Assembly: GCA_012521015.1 (NCBI GenBank)
Contig: JAAYNE010000117.1
Coordinates: 1 to 40,051 of the forward strand
Source: Clostridiaceae bacterium
GTDB taxonomy: Bacteria > Bacillota > Clostridia > Saccharofermentanales > DTU023
Length of the DNA: 40,051 bases
Reading direction: 5' to 3'
Numbering within the stretch: the stretch's first letter is position 1; every line of letters begins with the position of its first letter. Below the pieces are notes generated by a model. The model was not told the DNA's origin. It ran no database searches and saw nothing but the letters and a program-made list of their open reading frames with translations. This document shows positions 34,446 to 40,051 of the stretch, piece by piece. The translations under genes were made by a program, and so were the position numbers.

Positions 34446-35863
34446 TGAAACAATTAATGCGTAGCTTAAAATCGATTCTTCTATTATTTTTGATTCTTTC
34501 GTTTGCTTTATTAGCTGGAATTGTGGTGCAACAAAATAAAAGTCAACGTCTATTGTTACAATCCAGCAATGAAAATAAAGCAGTTTTACATTCTCGGTAT
34601 AGTAATGCCGGTACAATTTGGTCAGCGGATATGGTCCGCTTGGCATATAGCAAAGATGGAGAAAGGCAATATGCGGAGAATTCGGAATTGGCGCGGGCAA
34701 TGATTCAGACAGTCGGTGATTATACGCATAACATAGGAAATACAATTGAGGGTGCATATCAAGATAGATTGATCGGAACGGGTAGATCGTTTACTCAACA
34801 ATTGGCGTTTGATTTTACTGGGAACGGTATGGTTGGAGATGATATTATTTTGACACTGAATTCGGATTTAACCTTGCATGCCCAGAATCTCTTAGGTGAT
34901 TCAAACGGATCAATTGTAATTATTAATTATAAAACCGGTGCTATACTTTGCATGGTAAGTACACCGAATATTTATCCGGATAATGTCATAGCTTGGACTG
35001 ATATACCAGAATCGTCCTTATTCAATCGAAGTATTGCCGGGGCATATGCTCCGGGTTCAACTTATAAGGTGGTAACGGGCATTGCATGGACGGAATCAGA
35101 GCAATATGATCCGAATTACACTATGTATTGTAAAGGTCAAGAAACGTTATTGGGTCCGGGTTCTGTTACCGAGGATCGTGGTGAAGATGCCCACGGTGAA
35201 ATTAACATGCAAACTGCATATCATGTTTCATGCAATCATTTTTTCGGTGATGTCGGAATAAAAGCCGGAGCCGAATTAATGCAAAACACAGCAGAACAAT
35301 TCGGTTTTAACAAGCCGCTATCTCTCGGACGCTTAGTCGGAAAAACTGGAACTTATAAAGCTGTAGCTGATGATCAATATTTATTGTCTTGGCAGTCAAT
35401 CGGTCAACCGATTGAAAATAATGAATTGACGGTATCTCCACTTCATTTGGCAATGATTTCCGGTGCCATAGCCAATCATGGCATCATGATGCAGCCTTAT
35501 TTAGTAAAAAACTACATCAGTCCATTTGGTAAAAATTATGACATTACTAAACAGGAAGTATTTAGTCAGCTTAATTCTACTGCTGGCGTAGAGGTTATTA
35601 AGAATAATTTAATTACGACAGTTGAACAAGGTAGAGCCTATGGTTCCTATATACAAGGTTATGTAATTGGCGGAAAAACTGGAACAGCTGAATCGGTCAA
35701 TGATGATGGAGAATTGGCAACGAACTCATTATATACAGGTTTTATTGATGATCCGTACAATCCGTATGCTGTAGGAATAGTAATTGAGAACGGGATTTAT
35801 GACACACCGACAATTGCTGGTTCAATTCTGGCAAAAGCAATTGAACTTAATCTTTCAAATTAA
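34445..35863 (+). CDS. pbpA: Class B penicillin-binding protein (PbpA-like transpeptidase)
   Basis: The 472-aa product has one N-terminal transmembrane segment (ILLLFLILSFALLAGIVV) and a transpeptidase domain with the three active-site motifs: STYK (in GAYAPGSTYKVVTG), SCN (in YHVSCNHFFG) and KTG (in GGKTGTAES). It crosslinks peptidoglycan outside the membrane as the partner of the SEDS protein encoded just upstream. The size and short N-terminal module resemble actinobacterial PbpA. The GTG start overlaps the last base of the previous stop, with GAAGGAGC upstream, so the two are translationally coupled. Confidence 0.94.
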   Translation: MKQLMRSLKSILLLFLILSFALLAGIVVQQNKSQRLLLQSSNENKAVLHSRYSNAGTIWSADMVRLAYSKDGERQYAENSELARAMIQTVGDYTHNIGNTIEGAYQDRLIGTGRSFTQQLAFDFTGNGMVGDDIILTLNSDLTLHAQNLLGDSNGSIVIINYKTGAILCMVSTPNIYPDNVIAWTDIPESSLFNRSIAGAYAPGSTYKVVTGIAWTESEQYDPNYTMYCKGQETLLGPGSVTEDRGEDAHGEINMQTAYHVSCNHFFGDVGIKAGAELMQNTAEQFGFNKPLSLGRLVGKTGTYKAVADDQYLLSWQSIGQPIENNELTVSPLHLAMISGAIANHGIMMQPYLVKNYISPFGKNYDITKQEVFSQLNSTAGVEVIKNNLITTVEQGRAYGSYIQGYVIGGKTGTAESVNDDGELATNSLYTGFIDDPYNPYAVGIVIENGIYDTPTIAGSILAKAIELNLSN

Positions 35864-35965
35864 GTAAATTATGCTTTATACTTTAAAATAATTAATCAAC
35901 AAAAAATAGTTGAATAAGAATTTTGAATTTTTATAATAGTTAATAAGTGAGTGAGGTGCAGGAAA

Positions 35966-36208
35966 ATGATAAAATCATCGCAAGTCACAAAAAGGGAATC
36001 AAAAAAAGAATCAAGAATCAAATCCGGGCTTAAATCAGAAAATGAATTAGGAAATGAAACCGGTGAAATCATGTCGCAACAATCAGATCAAATCGGATAC
36101 GGAATCCAAGTAGCTTTGATGTCGCTTGGCGGAATTCTCGGAATAATCAGTGCAATTCTGATTATTACATTTTTGTTTTTCGGAGATTTAATTAGAATGA
36201 TTCTATAA
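35966..36208 (+). CDS. Small single-pass membrane protein, unknown function
   Basis: The 80-aa product has a charged, Lys/Glu/Ser-rich first half (KRESKKESRIKSGLKSENELGNETGE) and one hydrophobic segment near the C-terminus (VALMSLGGILGIISAILIITFLFFG). CAGGAAA lies just before the ATG at 35966; the track start is a GTG at 35951. It sits 102 bases after pbpA in the same direction. I do not recognise a family. Its place next to wall-synthesis genes may mean a role there, which is only a guess. Confidence 0.55.
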   Translation: MIKSSQVTKRESKKESRIKSGLKSENELGNETGEIMSQQSDQIGYGIQVALMSLGGILGIISAILIITFLFFGDLIRMIL

Positions 36209-36245
36209 AATTAATTATTTTTGGCGATTTAATCGGAATAATTTT

Positions 36246-36283
36246 AAGATTTGTCATTTTTGCTGAATTAATCAAATCTTTTA
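36246..36283 (+). terminator. Weak terminator before polA
   Basis: AAGATTTG and CAAATCTT form an eight-pair stem with a 19-base loop, and TTTT overlaps and follows the 3' arm. It could end the rodA-pbpA transcript. Confidence 0.4.
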
Positions 36284-36360
36284 AATTATGAACATGATTT
36301 ATAATTCATTATTATTTATTAAATATAATGTTAATAAAACAATAACTTTAGGAGCTGATT

Positions 36361-38982
36361 TTGTCTAAGAAATTTTTCGAGAAAAACTCACGCAAACATT
36401 TAATGTTAATCGACGGTAATAGTCTGATCAACCGGGCTTTTTATGCAGGTTCCGGGCGGAAGATGCTTACTGCACCTGACGGAACACCGAGTGGTGCGGT
36501 TTTCACCTTTCTCAATATGTTTCTAAGTTATGTAGAACAAATTGATCCGGATAGCATTATTGTCGCTTTCGATCGTAAAGAAAAAACTTTTCGCCATGAG
36601 CTGTATGCCGATTATAAAGGAACACGAAAACCGATGCCGGATGATCTGGCTGTTCAAATGCCTTTACTCAAAGAAATGCTTGATGCTTTGAATGTTTGTC
36701 GGGTTGAAGAAAAGGGCTATGAAGCAGATGATTTGATTGGTACATATGCTAAAATCGCAGCTGAGGATAATTACGATGTATATATTGTAACCGGTGACAA
36801 GGATAGCTTTCAATTAATAGATGATCATGTTTATGTTATTCTGCCGGTAACTCGTTCAGGTTCTACATCTGACAGTTTAATGGATCGTGAGGCATTTGAA
36901 GGTGAGTATGGTTTCGGTCCGGAAAAATTTGTTGATTTCAAAGCTATTATGGGTGATTCGTCGGATAATATTCCCGGAATTCGCGGTATCGGCCAAGTCG
37001 GTGCTTCTGATTTAATTAAAAATCACGGTACCTTAAAACAAATCTATGCAGATCTTGATCATGAAACGAGCAAGATTGCCAACAAATATCGTAATAAATT
37101 ATCCGATGACCGTGATATGGCTTTTCTATCTTATGATTTATCCTTAATTAATAGGGAAGTACCGATCAGAATTAATGCTCAAGATGCTGTCAAAGAAAAA
37201 CCCAATATGGAAAAATTAACTGAGTTTTTTCGAAAAATGGGATTTCAAACAATGTATGAACGGTTCGGTATTGAACAAACTAGTTCAATTATTGATAAAA
37301 CTGAATTAGCTGAACTTAACGAATATCAGTCTATTCAAGAATTTCTCAATGATGTTGGTTTCAATAGTATTGTCTGGCTAGTCTTGCCGAATGAAAACAG
37401 TTTTCTTTTAAGTAAAAGTACCGGATTTATTTTGCTTGAACCGATGCAGGTTCAACTTGCTTGGCAAGATTTGTTTAAACTTAATAATCAGATTATCGTA
37501 TGGGATTATAAAAATTGGTTGAAAACCATTAACTTGGGTAAATTGAAAAATCAAGCTTTTGATATTCAGGTAGCGGCATATTTATTAAATCAAGGAAAAC
37601 CGGAAGATTTTACGAGTGTTTTCCAAACAGTTTTTCAACAGAATTTTCTTCAATTAAATAAAAAACCTTCGCCGGATGAACAAATTGAATATGCCAAACA
37701 AATGGCGTTGGCAATGCTCAAGCTTCAAGAAATTCAACGGGATTTAATTCGCAAGCAAAATATGGAATTATTAGCTTATACGGTTGAAATGCCTTTAACT
37801 TCTATTTTAGCGGATATGGAAAATAGAGGTGTTTTAGCTGATAAAACTCAACTTGACAGCTTAAATAAAACAATGCTGCAAGAAATTGAAGAATTAGAAG
37901 AACAAATTTACAAATATTCTTTTGAACAATTCAATATTAATTCCAGCCAACAATTAAGTGATGTCTTGTTTAATCAATTAAAATTACCTGCCGGTAAAAA
38001 GCTTGCCAGTGGTTATTATTCTACTGCTGCGGGTGAACTGGAGCGGTTACGCGAGATGCATCCGATTGTCGATCTGATTATCGAGTATCGTGAAATAAGT
38101 AAGCTGAATTCGACTTTTGTAGACGGTCTACGAAAATCAATTGATCCGCTTGACGGCAGAATTCATACGACGTATCATCAAACGCTGACTACTACCGGAC
38201 GTTTGTCCAGTTCCGACCCTAATTTGCAGAATATTCCGATCAGGTCGGAAAGATCAAAAGCAATTCGCGAAGTGTTTATTGCCGCGCCCGGTTATAAGTT
38301 AATCGGTGCTGACTATTCTCAAATTGAACTAAGATTATTGGCACATCTTTCTGGAGATCCCGATTTGATTCAAGCTTTTAATGATGGAATTGATATTCAC
38401 AGTAATACCGCTATGAAAATGTTTGATAAAAAACTTGATGAGATTACTACTCGTGAACGAGCATTAGCGAAAACTGTTAATTTCAGTATCATATACGGGG
38501 TAACCCCGTTCGGTTTATCACAAGATCTGAAATCTTCTGTTGAGACAGCTACCGAATATATCAACTCATATTATGAGCATTATTCAAAAGTCAAACCGTA
38601 TCTTGAATCTTTGATTGAAAAAGCCAAAAAAGACGGATATGTTGAAACTATGTTCGGTCGCAGAAGATATATCCCTGAATTGAATTCAAGCCAATTCCAC
38701 ACAAGAAATTTTGGTGAAAGAGCGGCAATGAATGCCCCCTTACAAGGTTCTGCTGCCGATTTAATCAAATTGGCAATGAATCAGATTGACCGGACTTTAC
38801 GACAAGAGAATTTACATGCGTGCCTGATTTTACAAGTACATGATGAACTGATTATAGAATTGCCTGAATATGAAGTTGAACAGGTGAGTCAAATATTAAA
38901 AGACGGAATGGAAAATGTTGTCGAATTAAAAATTCCACTCCTGGCGGAGGTTTCTGTCGGTAATTCCTGGGCAGAAATATAA
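36361..38982 (+). CDS. polA: DNA polymerase I
   Basis: The 873-aa product has an intact 5'-3' exonuclease domain (LMLIDGNSLINRAFYA, DYKGTRKPMP, TGDKDSFQL, GDSSDNIPGIRGIG). The central region of about residues 310-460 has lost the proofreading motifs; no DTE-type metal site is visible. The polymerase domain carries motif A GADYSQIELRLLAHLSGD, motif B RALAKTVNFSIIYGV and motif C LQVHDELIIE. It fills gaps and removes Okazaki primers. AGGAG seven bases upstream fixes the start at the TTG at 36361; the first ATG would cut into the exonuclease domain. Confidence 0.97.
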   Translation: MSKKFFEKNSRKHLMLIDGNSLINRAFYAGSGRKMLTAPDGTPSGAVFTFLNMFLSYVEQIDPDSIIVAFDRKEKTFRHELYADYKGTRKPMPDDLAVQMPLLKEMLDALNVCRVEEKGYEADDLIGTYAKIAAEDNYDVYIVTGDKDSFQLIDDHVYVILPVTRSGSTSDSLMDREAFEGEYGFGPEKFVDFKAIMGDSSDNIPGIRGIGQVGASDLIKNHGTLKQIYADLDHETSKIANKYRNKLSDDRDMAFLSYDLSLINREVPIRINAQDAVKEKPNMEKLTEFFRKMGFQTMYERFGIEQTSSIIDKTELAELNEYQSIQEFLNDVGFNSIVWLVLPNENSFLLSKSTGFILLEPMQVQLAWQDLFKLNNQIIVWDYKNWLKTINLGKLKNQAFDIQVAAYLLNQGKPEDFTSVFQTVFQQNFLQLNKKPSPDEQIEYAKQMALAMLKLQEIQRDLIRKQNMELLAYTVEMPLTSILADMENRGVLADKTQLDSLNKTMLQEIEELEEQIYKYSFEQFNINSSQQLSDVLFNQLKLPAGKKLASGYYSTAAGELERLREMHPIVDLIIEYREISKLNSTFVDGLRKSIDPLDGRIHTTYHQTLTTTGRLSSSDPNLQNIPIRSERSKAIREVFIAAPGYKLIGADYSQIELRLLAHLSGDPDLIQAFNDGIDIHSNTAMKMFDKKLDEITTRERALAKTVNFSIIYGVTPFGLSQDLKSSVETATEYINSYYEHYSKVKPYLESLIEKAKKDGYVETMFGRRRYIPELNSSQFHTRNFGERAAMNAPLQGSAADLIKLAMNQIDRTLRQENLHACLILQVHDELIIELPEYEVEQVSQILKDGMENVVELKIPLLAEVSVGNSWAEI

Positions 38983-39067
38983 AATTCTTCTATGATTATA
39001 TAAAATGAATTTATGTTGTATTTTAATGTACGCAATCTAATAACAGTTTTTTCTTTGGAGAGGGTGT

Positions 39068-40051
39068 ATGTTTTGTCCTAATTGCGGTTTTAATCTAGGT
39101 GAACAAGATTTGAATTTTTGTAAGAATTGTGGTTATCTCCTGAAAAAAATGCTTTCTGTTTCGAATACAAGACAAGATTCAGATTCTTTGCCTTCGAGAG
39201 TAGATTCTCCGCTACAGCAACACGATATATCTTATAAATCTTTGCGGTGGCTAGAAGCACCTCCACCTCCACAACATAATAAGCCTCATGTATCTTCAAT
39301 AGAACATACACAAGAAACTTTTTCTTATCCGCCTGCACATAAACAAATATTTGATGAAAGAAGTTATCAAAAACCAAATACTCATAAGCAACGTCGACTT
39401 TTAGTGATTCTGATTTCTGCTTTAGTACTCATTATTGCATCCGGCATTTACTTAATCTTTTTTTCCGGTCTTACATGTAAAAAGCCTGCTTTTAGCGAGC
39501 AAACTAAACTATCCTTTGAATCAATTGATGAAGGAGAACAAAAGCACATTAACAATGAATTAGGTAATTCCGATATAATTTTTAACGAGCAAGACAAACT
39601 TCTCCTTGAGTCAACAGATGAAAGAGAACAAAGATTCTTAAACGATGAATCAGCTAATCCTGATATAACGAGTGAGCCTGCAGTTACAAGAAAGTATAAA
39701 GAAAAGATGTTAAAGTCACAAGAACCTGCAGGATTTATCTATCATCTATTTACTGATGGTACGATTGAGATTGCCGGCGCCTCTGCACGTAAAAAAACAT
39801 CCATCAATATTCCACAAGAAATTGATGGTCTGTTAGTTACAAGCATAGGTAACGAGGCATTTGGGTACTGTGACTCACTTAAAGAAATCACAATTCCTGA
39901 TTCTGTCACAAGCATAGGAAAAGGGGCATTTGGTGACTGTTCATCTCTTGCTAATATTACAATTCCTGATTCAGTCACGAGCATAGATGACTGGGCATTT
40001 GTCGAATGTTCTTCACTTACAGAAATCGCAATTCCGGATTCTGTCATCAGC
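39068..40051 (+). CDS. Zinc-ribbon, transmembrane, BspA-type leucine-rich repeat protein (partial)
   Basis: The frame is open from the ATG at 39068 to the window end (328 codons), so the ORF track missed it. GGAGAGGGTG precedes the ATG. The N-terminus is a zinc ribbon (CPNC ... CKNC), then a Pro/Gln-rich linker, one transmembrane segment near residues 109-132, a duplicated acidic 30-residue unit (residues 143-202), and LRR_5 repeats of 23 residues (ITIPDSVTSIGKGAFGDCSSLAN). The expected topology is a cytoplasmic zinc ribbon with repeats outside. BspA-type repeats often mediate surface adhesion. The C-terminus lies beyond the window. Confidence 0.85.
   Translation, partial: MFCPNCGFNLGEQDLNFCKNCGYLLKKMLSVSNTRQDSDSLPSRVDSPLQQHDISYKSLRWLEAPPPPQHNKPHVSSIEHTQETFSYPPAHKQIFDERSYQKPNTHKQRRLLVILISALVLIIASGIYLIFFSGLTCKKPAFSEQTKLSFESIDEGEQKHINNELGNSDIIFNEQDKLLLESTDEREQRFLNDESANPDITSEPAVTRKYKEKMLKSQEPAGFIYHLFTDGTIEIAGASARKKTSINIPQEIDGLLVTSIGNEAFGYCDSLKEITIPDSVTSIGKGAFGDCSSLANITIPDSVTSIDDWAFVECSSLTEIAIPDSVIS
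39494..39673 (+). repeat. 90-nt tandem duplication in the LRR protein
   Basis: Two 30-codon units, SEQTKLSFESIDEGEQKHINNE... and NEQDKLLLESTDEREQRFLNDE..., lie back to back between the transmembrane segment and the LRRs. Confidence 0.75.
39809..40051 (+). repeat. LRR_5 coding repeats, 69-nt period
   Basis: The IPDSV codons recur at 39893, 39962 and 40031, exactly 69 bases apart. A first, longer unit starts at 39809 (84 bases). High nucleotide similarity between units suggests recent expansion. Confidence 0.85.

Noticed and set aside
39742-40047. 101-aa - strand ORF with repeats (ESGIVISLSE...)
   Set aside because: It is the antisense shadow of the LRR repeats of the + strand gene; its periodicity comes from the 69-nt repeat.
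39809-40051. Regularly spaced repeats that could suggest a CRISPR array
   Set aside because: The repeats are coding, 69 nt with no unique spacers, and translate to LRR_5 units.

Overview
The window reads as chromosomal DNA of a low-GC Gram-positive bacterium, most likely an anaerobic member of the Clostridia (Bacillota). The support is: AT-rich codon usage; strong AGGAGG-type ribosome binding sites; an rny-ymdB gene pair; a phoH-pgpH-ybeY-era-recO block; an rpsO-pnp pair; tandem half-size chromate transporters; and a clostridial-type nuclease/XPD helicase. I cannot name a species from the sequence. No rRNA, CRISPR array, prophage or intact insertion sequence is visible.

Layout. (1) 1-11.98 kb, all on the + strand: the last codons of rny, then ymdB, an oligopeptide-type lipoprotein, lspA, an RluD-type pseudouridine synthase, two DUF881 membrane proteins, phoH, pgpH, ybeY, era and recO. 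Many junctions overlap or nearly abut, so most of this is probably one or a few operons for RNA maturation, ribosome assembly and envelope work. (2) 12.0-15.9 kb, - strand: a PD-(D/E)XK nuclease fused to an XPD-like helicase, and a pair of short ChrA proteins. (3) 16.0-20.7 kb: an accessory segment with visibly higher GC and different codon use. It holds an unrecognised 288-aa protein, a LarA-family racemase, the decayed 3' end of an iron-containing alcohol dehydrogenase, and an ECF sigma factor overlapping a secreted/anchored membrane protein. It ends at the 3' end of a tRNA-Leu(CAG) gene. Two copies of a 43-nt hairpin (35/43 identical) lie inside it. (4) 20.8-28.1 kb, + strand: argC-argJ-argB-argD-argF followed by murD, with an ARG-box-like site upstream. 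(5) 28.2-36.2 kb: an AI-2E-family exporter, rpsO behind a probable pseudoknot leader, pnp with an RGG-like tail, an FHA-RodA fusion, a class B penicillin-binding protein, and a small membrane protein. (6) 36.3 kb to the end: polA (TTG start, proofreading site lost) and the start of a zinc-ribbon/transmembrane/leucine-rich-repeat protein. That last gene is absent from the ORF track because it runs off the window.

How the genes work together. RNase Y, YmdB, YbeY, Era, RluD, PhoH, S15 and PNPase make a dense RNA-decay and ribosome-assembly neighbourhood. ArgC/J/B/D/F carry out the acetyl-cycle route from N-acetylglutamate to citrulline. MurD, the FHA-RodA fusion and the PBP build peptidoglycan. 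I do not see a clear, wholly new multi-gene system. The best leads are the rpsO leader, the nuclease-helicase, the FHA-RodA fusion, the PNPase tail, and the accessory segment with its duplicated hairpin and sigma/membrane-protein pair. All assignments are by eye from motifs; no database search was run.
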